A stretch of DNA of 64,000 nucleotides from Bacillota bacterium (GTDB lineage Bacteria; Bacillota; DSM-12270; Thermacetogeniales; Thermacetogeniaceae). The stretch is from positions 106,953 through 170,952 of the forward strand of contig JABLXW010000003.1 in assembly GCA_013177945.1 (NCBI GenBank), given 5' to 3'. The translations under genes and the position numbers were made by a program. This document shows, piece after piece, positions 9,709 to 20,180 of this stretch. Each line of letters opens with the position of its first letter. Positions within the stretch are counted from its first letter, which is position 1. A model generated the notes under the pieces. The model had not been told where the DNA came from, did not search any database, and was given only the letters and a program-made list of their open reading frames with translations.

Positions 9709-10614
9709 ATGGATAAAAGAGTTTCGGTTCAGGTTCCTGCAACAACCGCGAATTTGGGTCCCGGCTTCGACTGCCTGGGCATGGCTTTGAACATGCACAA
9801 TACGGTGACTCTCGAAGAAGGAGCAGGCTATCGCTGCGAAGTAGAAATCACGGGGGAAGGAGCAGCCTTCCTTCCCCGGGATTCCTCCAATTTGGTCATT
9901 CGTGCGATTAACACCCTTTTCAGGCGGGCTTTTTACCGCTCTCCCGGCTGGAGGCTCCACCTGGAAAACAGGATTCCTCTCCAGCGCGGTTTGGGGAGCA
10001 GCGCCGCCGCAATCATAGGGGGTTTGACCGCCGCGAATATCATTGCGGGGAGCCCTTTCTCTCCTCACGAACTTCTCCTGCTGGCGATTGAAATGGAGGG
10101 CCATCCCGATAACGTCGCTGCAGCCTTCTTGGGTGGAGTGGTTATCATCGTTGAGCATGAAGACTCGTACCTGTACGCGCGCTTTTTTCCGCCTCCGGGG
10201 ATCAGAGTCTGCGTGGTTGTCCCCGATTTTCCCCTTGCGACAAAGCTTGCAAGAAGCGTTTTGCCCGAGGTCATTCCTTTTAAGGATGCCGTGTTCAACC
10301 TGGGGCGGGTTGCTTTATTGACATTTGCGCTTCGGGAAGGAAACTGGGATTTGTTGTCTGCGGCGCTTCGCGACCGGCTCCACCAGCCTTACCGATCCGA
10401 ACTGATTCCCGGTTTAGGGCAGGTTTTCAAGGCCGCCCGGGAGGCGGGTGCCTACGGGGCGGTTTTAAGCGGGGCGGGTCCTTCTGTGGTTGCTTTTGCC
10501 CCCCCTGGTTCAAAGGCGGGGGAGGCGATGAGAGAGGCTTTCCGCAGCCACGGCTTTCAAGCGCAGGTTTGGGATCTTGAGCCGAGTCCTCAAGGTGCTC
10601 GTATTCTGGAATAA
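9709..10614 (+). CDS. thrB: Homoserine kinase
   Basis: GHMP-family kinase phosphorylating homoserine for ThrC. The 301 residues include the N-terminal [16 protein letters not shown] motif, the ATP loop [10 protein letters not shown], and a C-terminal [13 protein letters not shown] motif. The ATG at 9709 follows AAGGTGGGG; a GTG at 9700 is inside that ribosome site. It lies in the threonine operon, 23 bp before the aspartokinase start. Confidence 0.95.
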   Translation: MDKRVSVQVPATTANLGPGFDCLGMALNMHNTVTLEEGAGYRCEVEITGEGAAFLPRDSSNLVIRAINTLFRRAFYRSPGWRLHLENRIPLQRGLGSSAAAIIGGLTAANIIAGSPFSPHELLLLAIEMEGHPDNVAAAFLGGVVIIVEHEDSYLYARFFPPPGIRVCVVVPDFPLATKLARSVLPEVIPFKDAVFNLGRVALLTFALREGNWDLLSAALRDRLHQPYRSELIPGLGQVFKAAREAGAYGAVLSGAGPSVVAFAPPGSKAGEAMREAFRSHGFQAQVWDLEPSPQGARILE

Positions 10615-10637
10615 AATTGTTTAGGGAGGCCTTTTTG

Positions 10638-11894
10638 GTGCAGATTGTAGTTCAAAAATACGGAGGCACTTCGGTTGCCAGTCCAGAGTTAATTAAAAAT
10701 GTGGCGCGCCGGGTGGTTCAGACAAAGGAGCAGGGGAACCAGGTTGTTGTCGTTGTTTCTGCACTTGGCCATACAACGGACCAGTTGCTGGAGCTTGCCC
10801 AGGCCCTGGCTTCTCGTCCCCCCGAGCGGGAGGTAGACATGCTGCTTGCCACCGGAGAGCAGGTTTCCATTGCTTTGCTTGCGATGGCAATCAATGAACT
10901 TGGACATCCTGTCGTGTCTTTAACGGGGTTTCAGGCGGGCATTTTTACCGACCGTGCCCACACCAAGGCGCGCATTTTAAAAGTTGAGCCCGGGCGCATT
11001 CACGAGGAGCTGGCCCGGGGAAAGATCGTTGTTGTCGCGGGGTTTCAGGGGATAACGGATGATTTCGAAATAACCACCCTGGGCAGGGGAGGCTCCGATA
11101 CCACTGCTGTCGCCCTCGCGGCCGCTCTTGGAGCAGCAACGTGCGAGATTTACACCGATGTGGATGGGGTGTATACGGCCGATCCCAGAATTGTTCCCGA
11201 AGCAAAAAAACTCGACTCTATTTCTTATGATGAGATGCTGGAAATGGCGAGTTTGGGAGCCCTGGTGCTGCAGCCCCGGGCGGTGGAATTCGCAAAACAA
11301 TACTCTGTTTCTCTTCATGTCAGATCGAGTTTTAACGATCAGGAAGGAACTCGCGTAGAGGAGGTTGCCAGGATGGAAAAGTGTCGTTTGGTGAGCGGGA
11401 TTGCCCACGATCTCAACGTTGCAAAAATCGGGCTTTTTAACGTTCCCGACCGGCCCGGCATTGCAAAGCACCTCTTTAAAGCACTGGCTGCGGAGCACAT
11501 CAATGTTGACATGATTATTCAGAGCTGGATGCATGATGGCCGGAATGACATTGCTTTTACAGTGACGAGAGACGATCTTCCCAAAGCCCTTCCGGTTGTG
11601 GAGAGGGTTGTTCAGGAAATTGGGGCCTCGGGAATGGCGTACAACGATCGGGTTGCAAAAGTCTCGATTGTGGGGGCAGGAATGGTAACAAACCCCGGAG
11701 TTGCCGCAGCAATGTTCGAGGCCCTTGCCGATGAGGGAATCAATATCGAAATGATCAGCACTTCGGAGATTAAAGTTTCCTGTGTCATTGAAGAAGAGCA
11801 TGCCCTGAAGGCGGTCCGCGCCCTGCATGCCAAATTTTTTGCAAACGAAAGTCATTTGCGCTGTCCGGAAGCCAAGATGAAGAGGCCGTTTTAG
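10638..11894 (+). CDS. lysC: Aspartokinase (monofunctional, two C-terminal ACT domains)
   Basis: First enzyme of the aspartate family, phosphorylating aspartate. It has 418 residues from a GTG at 10638 preceded by AGGGAGG (a TTG at 10617 is too early). The kinase domain opens with [10 protein letters not shown] and includes [26 protein letters not shown] motifs. The ACT pair follows after about residue 260 ([17 protein letters not shown] and [16 protein letters not shown]). This ACT arrangement is the feedback-regulated LysC/ThrA class. Being at the end of hom-thrC-thrB suggests a threonine-dedicated isozyme. The gene marks the left edge of the core region before the mobile island. Confidence 0.95.
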   Translation: MQIVVQKYGGTSVASPELIKNVARRVVQTKEQGNQVVVVVSALGHTTDQLLELAQALASRPPEREVDMLLATGEQVSIALLAMAINELGHPVVSLTGFQAGIFTDRAHTKARILKVEPGRIHEELARGKIVVVAGFQGITDDFEITTLGRGGSDTTAVALAAALGAATCEIYTDVDGVYTADPRIVPEAKKLDSISYDEMLEMASLGALVLQPRAVEFAKQYSVSLHVRSSFNDQEGTRVEEVARMEKCRLVSGIAHDLNVAKIGLFNVPDRPGIAKHLFKALAAEHINVDMIIQSWMHDGRNDIAFTVTRDDLPKALPVVERVVQEIGASGMAYNDRVAKVSIVGAGMVTNPGVAAAMFEALADEGINIEMISTSEIKVSCVIEEEHALKAVRALHAKFFANESHLRCPEAKMKRPF

Positions 11895-12274
11895 GGTAGC
11901 AGCCAAAAAATTTTACCCCGGCCGGAATCAGGTTTTAGGCGCATTTCATTGAATGGGTGGAGGCGGGTTGCCGAAATTGACCCCAGGAGAGAAAACTCGG
12001 AGAGAAGAAGGGATAACTGAAAGCAAGACGAAGAAATATTGAGAAAAAGAAATAAAAAAGACTGGCAGAAAGTTCCCACAGAAAACAGACTTTGGATCGG
12101 CTCAGGCCGAAATGGAGCCAATCAAATAAACGGTCTTGTTATCTTTCACGGCTGGCCACGAGCTTTGACCGAGAAAGAGATGAGGCGTGTATTTGAAGGT
12201 GGTTATGTGATATTACCTGAAAAACCGGCGAATTTGTAAGTATCCGAAAATATATCTTAGATGTTGACCAACAA
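11895..12274. other. Gap between lysC and an IS element
   Basis: About 380 bases of AT-richer DNA. A 66-codon frame (12039-12239) starts from a TTG with no clear ribosome site and matches nothing I know. I see no terminator with a good T-run after lysC. This is the left boundary of the accessory region. Confidence 0.45.
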
Positions 12275-13849
12275 GGGTCTGTTGCCAAACTCTTCCCAGC
12301 TACCAGGAAATCAGATATTCAATGGCGAAATTAAGGCAAGGGGACCTAGAAACTTTACCAGCCTGGTGGTGACTTGGAAAGATGATGGGATATAAGCCAA
12401 CAGAGCGCAAGGTGTTCTACATGTTCAACTTAGATGAATGTGTTCCTGAAGACCGATCTTGAGGCAGATAAGCAAAGTGGTAGACTTCAGTTTCATATAT
12501 GACCTAGTGCGTCCCTACTACAGCCACGCAGGAGCACCTTCAATCGACCCGGTTGTGGTTTTCAAAATGAGTCCGCCTTAATTTAGCCTTCATGGGGTTT
12601 CTGGGACATAGACGAGATACCTCTGAATCACAGTATCCTCTCAAAGGCGAGAGCGCGCTTTGGGCGCAAGACCTATGAGCAGTTTTTCAAACAAGTGTTC
12701 AAGCTCTGCGAAGAAGCAGGTCTTGTGGAAGGTAACAAAGTGTTTCTAGATGCCACTTTGCTCAAGGCCAACGCTTCCCTCGACTCCCTCGAGGAGCGCA
12801 AAGAGGCCTGCACGCTCAAGTATACACCGGAGCAGTACCTGGACAGGGTCTGGGTCGAGAACCAGCAGCAGGAGGATGATCAACAGCAGCCAAGATAAGC
12901 CGGATGAAAGGCCACAGCAATTCCGGCAGTGCTGGTTTAAGCAAAGGCAAAAGGCTGAAAAGAACGAGCGCTTGTTCAGCAGGACCGACCCCGGTGCTGC
13001 CCTGATCACCCGCAACAACTCCAAAGGGGTCCTTCTCGCTCACAAGGTGCGCGTTGCCGTTGACGGTGGACCAGCCCGGATAGTGACCGCGGTTGAAGTG
13101 ACCCCAGGGAGCCTTGCTGAAGCTCACGTGGCCTCAACTTTAATTGGCGATGGCAAGTGGCAAGCACACCTGGAATACTGGTTGCCTCCTCAAAGAAGCA
13201 GTTGCCGACAAGGGTTATGGCAGAAAGCACTTTTACTCCTTTCTTAAACATGCGGGGATCCTGCCCAGCATCCCTTACCCAAAGCCCTGGGAAGAAGAAA
13301 CGCAAGGAGAAGCTCGAGGCCGGCTTCGTCTACGACGAGAAAGAGGACGTTTACATCTGCCCTCAGGGAAAGAAGATGTAGCGCATGGAAGTTTACCGAA
13401 ACGGTTCCGTACTCTACCGGGCGTCTAGAACTGCCTGTAAAGGCTGCCCCCACAGAGGAACTCTCTGCAAGGCGAAACGGCCCTCAATCGTAAGAAAGGC
13501 AAAAACGGAACTTATGGACTGGGTTGAGCGGTACCTGGTAACAGAAAGGGCGCGAGATAGCATCAAAAAGAGGGCGTCTTGGGCTGAAACCGTGTTTGCT
13601 GAGATGAAGGTTGTGCACGGTCTGAACCGAGCGACATTACGAGGGAGAGACAAAGTTCAAATACAAGTGCTACTGGCTATGGCGGTGCACAACATCAAGC
13701 AACTGGTAGAGTCAGTCAAGAGAAGGCCCCAAAGTGCGGGAAGCCAATGCTTTCTGCACTCTTTTACTACCAGATTCATGTCTACTATCAGATTCACGAC
13801 CGAATTTGGTGTTCTGGCATTTGAATTCTAGGTCTTTGGCAACAGACCC
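12275..13849 (+). mobile_element. Degenerate IS1182-family insertion sequence
   Basis: A 1,575-bp element bounded by a perfect 15-bp inverted repeat: GGGTCTGTTGCCAAA at 12275-12289 and its complement at 13835-13849. The size fits IS1182. The inside is one transposase gene broken by stops and frameshifts. The flanking four bases differ (ACAA left, ATAA right), so no target duplication remains visible. Confidence 0.85.
12421..13831 (+). pseudogene. IS1182-type transposase, multiply disrupted
   Basis: Pieces in shifting frames reconstruct a DDE transposase. First is an N-terminal DUF772-like region (the DFSFIYDLVRPYYS stretch near 12485). Next comes KARARFGRKTYEQFFK at about 12640 and the first acidic motif region NKVFLDATLLKANAS at 12735. 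A middle part around 13000-13300 is frameshifted. The cysteine motif CKGCPHRGTLC and a C-terminal ARDSIKKRASWAETVFAEMK helix end the gene (13385-13831). A stop at 12461, one near 12579 and several shifts make it inactive. Confidence 0.8.
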
Positions 13850-14044
13850 ATAAATAATAAAGAAACATCCCGGTACACCGCTTGAGCCATCCAAGGCCCG
13901 CATCCTTGAAAACACGCTCCTCGCCATCGCCGCTGAGGTGGAGTCAGCCTATCCCTGTAACTCAAAAAGTCTTCCACCTCAGAAAGGGAGATGCAGCATC
14001 GCCCTTCCGTTCACCTATTGCATCTCCCTGTTCCCAGGTCGTTC

Positions 14045-14701
14045 TCAAGGCTGGTCCTGCCTGACTAGTTCCCTGGCCAATTTCACCGCTTCCTGGGCGT
14101 CCTGGGCGTAGGCATCCGCTCCGATGAACGCCGCAAACTCCTTTGTCACAGGAGCTCCGCCGACAAGGATTTTCACTGTATGCCGTAAGTGATTTCGATT
14201 CAGTTGTTCGATAACGACCCCCATTTCCCCTATTGTGGTGGTTAACAGAGCAGAGAGTCCCAACAAACTCGGCCTGTATTTTTTTACAGCCTGGACGAAC
14301 TCTACCGCTGTGACATCTACACCCAAGTCGATTACTTCAAAACCGGAAAAACTTAGGAAAAGAGATACCATATTTTTTCCAATATCGTGTATGTCTCCGG
14401 CTACGGTACCGATCACAATTTTCTTGAGGCAACGGGAATTCGTTTGAATTAAAGGCTTTAAAGCATAGAGACCGGCCTTGATCGCGCGGGAAGCCAGGAG
14501 AACATCCGGGATATAAAAGTCCGCCCCCTGGAACTTTACCGCGAGCTGTTTCGTTGCCGGCATGATCGCATATTCCATTATTTCCATTGCGCTTATATTC
14601 ATTGCCAGCCCTGATGAAACGGACTTCAGAACCAAATCGGCTTTTCCCGCCAAAATCGCGGTGATGATCTGCTGAAAGATATGGTTCCGCCCTGTGTTCA
14701 T
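14045..14701 (-). CDS. Corrinoid (B12-binding) methyltransferase protein, copy 1
   Basis: A 218-residue small corrinoid protein of the MtbC/MttC/MtgC class that carries the methyl group between a substrate methyltransferase and a folate methyltransferase. The N-terminal helical cap is residues 1-90. The Rossmann B12 domain begins at IVIGTVAGDIHDIGKN, where His105 would be the lower cobalt ligand (DxHxxG). GLSALLTTT and VGGAPVTKEFA are family motifs. It lies 49 bp after the PocR/AraC regulator on the same strand, so the two form an operon without a nearby mttB partner. It probably serves one of the MttB enzymes further along the island. Confidence 0.93.
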   Translation of the reverse strand: MNTGRNHIFQQIITAILAGKADLVLKSVSSGLAMNISAMEIMEYAIMPATKQLAVKFQGADFYIPDVLLASRAIKAGLYALKPLIQTNSRCLKKIVIGTVAGDIHDIGKNMVSLFLSFSGFEVIDLGVDVTAVEFVQAVKKYRPSLLGLSALLTTTIGEMGVVIEQLNRNHLRHTVKILVGGAPVTKEFAAFIGADAYAQDAQEAVKLARELVRQDQP

Positions 14702-14750
14702 GAGAGCCCCTCTTCCTTTCCTGTCAGAATTCTCAAGAAGAAAGTCCGGC

Positions 14751-16067
14751 TCACTCGGTGAGGATTATTCTACTCCGGTACTCAGTCGGGCTGATTCCGA
14801 CAATTTTCTTAAACAACCTGCAGAAATAGCTCCGGTCCCTGAAACCGACGCTCCGCGCAATGTCCTCTATAGTCTGACTGTTTTGACGCAGGAGAACCTT
14901 TGCTTTTTCGACTCGGATGTTATTGATGTAGTCTGTCAGAGTCATCCCTTTTTCTTTTTTGAACAACCTGCTTAGGTAGGTGGGACTCAGGTAAACTGCC
15001 CTTGCCACTTTCTTCAGCGAAAGATCCTGCAGCTGGTAGTTCTGTTCGATGTAACCGACCACCCTGTTGATCACCTTTTCCTGTTTTTCGGCAGCACTTT
15101 GCGAAAGCAGATTAATATAGTAATCCCCTATCGTTAACAGCCAGAGGAAGACTTTTTCCACAGTATCGGCATCTTCGAGTTCACTAAATTTGAGAAGTCC
15201 GTATTTTACTGTGTCCTCGAATTTTTTCCCGTTCTCCATCGCCAGCCTCGCTAGGCCACTAATAAATTCCACACATAAACCCTTGATGATCTCAATCTGC
15301 CCCTTGCTCTGGATAAAGAACTCCATTACCAGTTTTTTTAGCAAATTTCTGGCTTCGCCCGGGTTCATCTGCATAATCTCGCGGAAGATCTGGCTTTGGA
15401 GATTAAAGATCCGGTATTTCAACTCGTTTTCCGAGCCGTCCGAATCGTAAAAATTCTGCTTGCTGTTTTCGGCCCACAACCAGGAACCGATGTTTCTCAA
15501 TTTTTTTTGATAATTTAAGAATCCGACGCCGCGCTCCGCAATGTAGCTGGCAACAATGTACAGGATGTCTGCCATAGCCTGGACGCTGGCTGCGGAAACG
15601 ATCTTCAGCCTCCGCGCCGCCTCCACGAAGCTATTGCTGTCTGGTCCCAGGTCCCTAGTAAGATCCTGTATCTCGAGCCAGAAAAAATCCTCGGGTTCCC
15701 ACATCAAGACCTGGCCGCAGACGAAATTTCCTATGTGGTTGCCCCTGTAGAGGAGCGGACATACCCAGGCTATCAATCCCGCGTGGCATCTGAAAATATA
15801 CGGCTCGTTCCATTTTGCGGCCTCCTTTCCGGCACGCGCGTAAGAACCCCGGCACCTTGCCAGGCCAAGAGAGTTCGATTTAATCAACTTGCAAAAATCG
15901 CTCTCCCCCTGTTCGGAGGAAAGAAGGCAGTTTCCGTCGACATCGGTAAAAGAAACATGTAGATTGGCCGCCGTGGTAAACGAGTTCAGCAATCTCTGGA
16001 GAAATTGCCTTTCCACCAGCCTGTGCAGTTCGAACTGCTTCCTGCTTTCATGATTGCCGGAGGACAT
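14751..16067 (-). CDS. PocR-domain AraC-family transcriptional regulator
   Basis: A 438-residue regulator. The N-terminal part (about residues 15-190) is a PocR sensory domain, with cysteine-rich motifs ARCRGSYARAG and FRCHAGL followed by GNFVCGQVL. PocR domains are known from propanediol and methylotrophic regulators that sense small organic ligands. The last 105 residues are an AraC double helix-turn-helix (LSLKKVARAVYLSPTYLSRL and IEDIARSVGFRDRSYF). The ATG at 16067 has AAGGAGG 11 bases upstream; the frame stays open to 16136. It precedes a corrinoid protein gene, so it likely activates the methyltransferase genes. An IS sits 84 bp upstream and may have separated it from its promoter. Confidence 0.9.
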   Translation of the reverse strand: MSSGNHESRKQFELHRLVERQFLQRLLNSFTTAANLHVSFTDVDGNCLLSSEQGESDFCKLIKSNSLGLARCRGSYARAGKEAAKWNEPYIFRCHAGLIAWVCPLLYRGNHIGNFVCGQVLMWEPEDFFWLEIQDLTRDLGPDSNSFVEAARRLKIVSAASVQAMADILYIVASYIAERGVGFLNYQKKLRNIGSWLWAENSKQNFYDSDGSENELKYRIFNLQSQIFREIMQMNPGEARNLLKKLVMEFFIQSKGQIEIIKGLCVEFISGLARLAMENGKKFEDTVKYGLLKFSELEDADTVEKVFLWLLTIGDYYINLLSQSAAEKQEKVINRVVGYIEQNYQLQDLSLKKVARAVYLSPTYLSRLFKKEKGMTLTDYINNIRVEKAKVLLRQNSQTIEDIARSVGFRDRSYFCRLFKKIVGISPTEYRSRIILTE

Positions 16068-16150
16068 GTGCCCTATATCCTCCTTTGCGCAAAAGGTTAT
16101 TTTCCCGGGAAACCGTTGTCCCGGCGTGGCGCGCAACCGTTCTTAGCTAG

Positions 16151-17811
16151 ATTCTGCTGAAAAAGTCGGCGACAAAGATCCTTGAGAACACAGATAAATC
16201 AAGGGATTCCGGTCTCCGTGGCGAATTGTTTAAGGTGACAAACCAAACAAATGCCAGGAGGGAATCCCTGTGATGATCATGGTTCGACGCGCAAACTCGG
16301 GTCTGCGGAGGTGAAAAATGAAAGCGCCTCCGGCAGGAAGAGAGCCGCCAAGTATCGTTCCTGGACCAGCTGCTGCTCCCGAGGTGCTTGAGCTTCCGGA
16401 AGATCTGGCCAAACTGGACGCCTGGCTGGATGATGAGCGTTTCTTCACACCGTTTCGGGACAAATACCATTAGTGTTTGGGGCGTAGTGTTTGGGGCGGC
16501 CTTCCGTACCGGCGGAAACCTATTTGCGCATGGTCGCCCTCAAGCACCAGTACGGACTCAGTGACCGGCACCTTTGCGCCCTGCTAAACGACCGAATCAG
16601 CTGGCGCCGGTTCTACCGCCTTCCCTGGCATAAGCTGGTGCCCCATCCCTCAAGCCTGTCCAAGATCCAGCGACGATTGGATGCTGGCGGGGGCGATCAC
16701 ATGGCCGAGCTGAACGCCCACCTGGTCCGCAAGGCGCAGGAAGAAAAGCTTTTAAAGAGCCGCAACAAAGTGCGGGTGGACACCACCGTGGTCGAGGCGA
16801 ACATCCATCATCCCACCGATTCCGGCTTAATTGCGGACACGGTGAGCGTGGTGACGCGTCTGGCGAAACAGGTTCAGGCCACTGCTCACGGCACCGGGGC
16901 AGCCATCCGGGACCGCACGCGCAGCATTAAAAAACGGGTCCTGGCGATTGCCAAGGTACTGAAGCGGCGGCGCACGCAAGACGCGGTGCAGGAAGTGCGG
17001 CGGATTACCGGCGAAATGGCGGACATCGCTGAAAAGACCCTCGAGGCCGCCCGGGAAGTAGTCCAGCAACTGCGCCAGGGTGCCTCCCACCTTGCGGAGA
17101 CGGCCCGGGCCGGACAACAACGTCTTGCGGCCCGTTTGGAGAAGACCCTGGCGTTGGGAGAGCGGATAATCAAACAAGTGCGACAGGTGAACGCCGGTCA
17201 GCTAACACTGCTGGAGCGTGTGGTAAACATTTTACCCGAAGGCCCGGCCCATCAAACGCGGCAAGGCACACCGCGAGACTGAGTTCGGCTACAAAGTGCG
17301 GTTGACGGAAAGTGCGGAGCGACTGATCACCGCGTACGGTGTTATGACGGGTAACCCTCCGGACCAGGAGTTGCTCATTCCCGGGGTGGCGGAGCACATT
17401 CACCGCACCGGCCGGGTGCCGGAAGGCGCCGCAACCGACCGGGGGTTCTGGAGTCCAGAGAACGAAAGGGCGCTAAAGGCGATTGTGCTGCGCAAAGTCA
17501 GCCTGCCCTGCAGGGGTAAACGCAGTCGGAGTCGCACCGAGCATGAACGCCAGCCCTGGTTCCGGCAGCTGCAGCGCTGGCGGGCCAGTCAGGAAGGGAC
17601 GATCAGCGAGCTGAAAAGACGATATGGGTTTGATCGGTCACTTTACCGCGGTTTGCACGGCTGCCGCCACTGTGTGGGCGGAGCCATCTGGGGATACAAC
17701 CTGAACCGCATTGCCAAGCTGATTTAAGCCAGGCGAACGCCAAACCATGATCAAATTGTCAAGGAACAACCTGCCGAGAAGTGGTCGGCGAACTGCTTTT
17801 TTCAGCAGAAT
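16151..17811 (+). mobile_element. IS1182/ISNCY-like insertion sequence with CTAG target duplication
   Basis: A 1,661-bp element with perfect 14-bp inverted ends (ATTCTGCTGAAAAA at 16151-16164, complement at 17798-17811). It is flanked on both sides by CTAG (16147-16150 and 17812-17815), an intact palindromic four-base target duplication. It lies in the upstream region of the PocR/AraC gene. The transposase inside is broken, so the element is probably immobile. Confidence 0.88.
16318..17727 (+). pseudogene. DDE transposase with stop and frameshift
   Basis: The N-terminal 51 codons (16318-16473, ending FFTPFRDKYH) stop at TAG. The main body resumes in another frame at 16491 (FGRPSVPAETYLRM region) through VRVDTTVVEANIHHPTD, with a long Lys/Arg/Ala-rich helical insertion at 16900-17230. 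Near 17250 the frame shifts again. The C-terminal part (FGYKVRLTES, PEGAATDRGFW, EGTISELKRRYGFDRS) continues to 17727. The coiled insertion between catalytic motifs is like the ISNCY/IS1182-related transposases. Two lesions make it non-functional, unless programmed shifting occurs at one of them. Confidence 0.78.
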
Positions 17812-17815
17812 CTAG

Positions 17816-18439
17816 CTAACATCATCTCCAACGGTTAAGTGCCCTTTTTTGGTTTTTCCCCATCGCACTTTGCCGTCACTGTCGCAATCGCAGGTCTTCA
17901 CTCGGTTTTGCCGGGGAAAACGTTATACCCTGCGCCAGCCGCCAACAAATGAAACTTTTGAAAAGATTCCACACCATAACCTTCTTTCGGCTCAAAAAGT
18001 GACTCCAGAGCAATGAGGGGGCACGAAAACTGCTCGTAGTGGCGATCCTTTCGGTTTGGTCATGGGAGAAGTTTCCAATTCAGTCGAGGGGAACACAGCT
18101 CATTGGTGCGTTGGCGGTAGTACATTCTGTTTCTGTAGTGCGGACGGTATTTAGGTGGTAGTTCAACCGGAACCTTTGCTCTGTTCTCTTCTCGCTATCC
18201 CTTCCCGCGCCGGTTTCATGTACGGTCAGGCCGGAACGATGACTAAAAGACATTTCCTAGGGGTATATTCGACATTTTTTTGCATCCTCCTTTTTATACG
18301 ATTTTCACGTAAAAAATCGTTGTCAGATCAGGCTTTTTTCAGTGGAGGATAAGGAAAAAATAAGGTGGGGGAATAGAAAGCCTTCTTCATACGGCTGGGG
18401 TGAGGCGAAACATGTTTTTTGCACCTGCGGATGGGGCGA
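17816..18439. other. Uncharacterised non-coding stretch between IS and group II intron
   Basis: About 620 bases with no coherent frame over 65 codons on either strand and no ribosome sites worth noting. It was presumably the upstream flank of the PocR/AraC gene before the IS insertion. A short segment near 18205-18240 could pair into a small stem, but I cannot assign it. I see no promoter I would defend. Confidence 0.4.
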
Positions 18440-18539
18440 ATTAAATAGGAAGGGGACGACTAATCCCCGTCCTCTCACACCGCCGTACGTAGGTTCGGTA
18501 TCCGGCGGTTCATGAAGCACTACGAAGATTATGGTACGT

Positions 18540-20180
18540 TTTCGACTAAACTGATTAGTCCTTGGCCTCGCCAATAGGCGAGGCCAAGGGCTTTGTTTAC
18601 TTGGGGAGTGTTTGGCAAGGCGCCAGTACCCTTTCCGTGAACCGCTTATAAGACATGCCCCATTCCTCGGGAATACCAAGCGCTACAAGAAGGTTGCGGT
18701 GGTTGGTTCTGGGCCTCTTCCATTGTTTTAGCAAGCACATCCGCAAGAGCCTGCGTATCCATTCATCATGGGACTGCAGGACGCTCGGCGTGTCCGCCAG
18801 CCGGAAATAACCTATCCATCCCACAGGTATGTGTTCAGTTGTTTGACTCTTTGTTCCATGCTGATGCATCTGCTGCGATTTGTCAGTTGTCGGATTTTGT
18901 CCTTGAATCTTTTCAGTGTCTTTGGCGCTATTCTGATGCGCGTCTTTCGTTCCCAGGTAAAGGAGAACCCCCAGAAGTTTTCATTTCCAGGGATGGGCAA
19001 CTGCACTCTTTTGCGGGTTGATTTTCGGTTTGAGCCATTTCCTACAAACTTCCGGTTTCCATTACCCGCTCGCCTGCTCTCCTACTCTTTACGTAAGATG
19101 TTGCATTCATTGGCGTAACGAACAAATTTGTGCCCTCCTTTCTCCAGTCCTTCATCCAGGTCGTCCAGCACGATGTTGCCTAGCAGCAGACTTAGAGGAC
19201 TCCTTGCGGTGTCCCTTCTTCGTTTCGGATACATATCCCGTTTACCATTACTCCTGCTCCAAGATTGCCCGGATGAGCTTGAGTAGCCGCTTGTCTCTAA
19301 CCTTGCGTGCCACTCTGGCCATGGGTATGTCATGGTTGACCCGGTCAAAAAATTTCTCCAGGTCAAGGTCAACTGTGTAACTGTAACCTTCTTCAATGTA
19401 CTGCCTCGCTTGCTTCACCGCTTGGTGGGCACTTCTGCCCGGCCTGAAACTATAGGTGTATCGGGAGAACCCTGGATCAAAGACTGGAGTGAGTGTTTGT
19501 AGTATGGCCTGTTGGATAAGGCGGTCTAGGAATCTGTTGCAAAACCCTATAGCATCATGCCAAAAGGCCAACAAAAACCGAAAAAATTTTTTCAACTAGA
19601 AGTGGTGAGGCACGGTCTCCGGAAGGCCCGCTACATCGGTCTGGCCAAAGTCACTCTCCAGGCGTACATCAATCGGCGCCGTAGCGAACTTCAAACGTTA
19701 CTGGAAGTTGCTTATCCAAAAAGCACAAAAAGAAAGCCCTGGCAGCTGCCACACACCTCCTTTAGCTGCATAGGGGTAGTCTGCCCATGTAACAGCAAAT
19801 TTATGAGGAGGAGAACGTAAAAGGATCTTCTCTTGACTTGGGCCGGTTATTATGGGGTTCATGTATGCATTTTCCGTCTGACGCAATTTTTTCAAGCCCA
19901 ACGGAGCGAGATGAAAATAAGGTTATTTGCAACGAACTCCTAGCACCGTGGGGATTCCCAGCAACCTCACACCCTCGTCTGGTTTCGGGATTTCGACTCG
20001 ACGTAGGGGTCCGGCTTGGTAGGTCCCCGCCAGCAGTTGCTTTTTGATTCGCGGCCGGTTCTCGATGAGATGTGGACTAAGGAATTTTATCTCCATACCG
20101 TCTACTCCCGCCGCTCTTTTGTTCCGCTCTACTCGGCGCAGGACAAGAAGCATGTTGCCCTGCTCCAGCACCTTCTCCAT
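18540..20180 (-). pseudogene. ltrA: Group II intron reverse transcriptase/maturase, inactivated
   Basis: Reading 20180 to about 18540, pieces in several frames give an LtrA-type maturase. RT0-1 is NKRAAGVDGMEIKFL and RT2 begins VEIPKPDEGVRLLGIPTV. It is interrupted at 19943 by a 410-bp IS remnant, then resumes LDRLIQQAILQTLTPVFDP, FRPGRSAHQAV and VDLDLEKFFDRVNHD. The catalytic YADD box reads YANE in FVRYANECN, so polymerase activity is lost even without the shifts. Thumb/domain X (FSFTWERKTRIR, QLTNRSRCISMEQ) and a C-terminal GYFRLADTPSVLQS region follow. Confidence 0.85.
19530..19939 (+). mobile_element. 410-bp IS1182-type remnant nested in the intron ORF
   Basis: The ends are imperfect inverted repeats: GAATCTGTTGCAAAACCC at 19530 and GAGTTCGTTGCAAATAACC read inward from 19939. 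Both flanks carry CTAG (19526-19529 and 19940-19943). Removing the element plus one CTAG restores the maturase reading GIPTV-LDRL, which shows the exact insertion point. Inside, a plus-strand frame retains the transposase C-terminus (VVRHGLRKARYIGLAKVTLQ). This looks like an internally deleted, MITE-like derivative. Confidence 0.85.

Noticed and set aside
8767..10158. 463-codon minus-strand ORF
   Set aside because: Shadow frame opposite thrC/thrB with no family features.
10977..11906. 309-codon minus-strand ORF
   Set aside because: Antisense to lysC, no recognisable protein.
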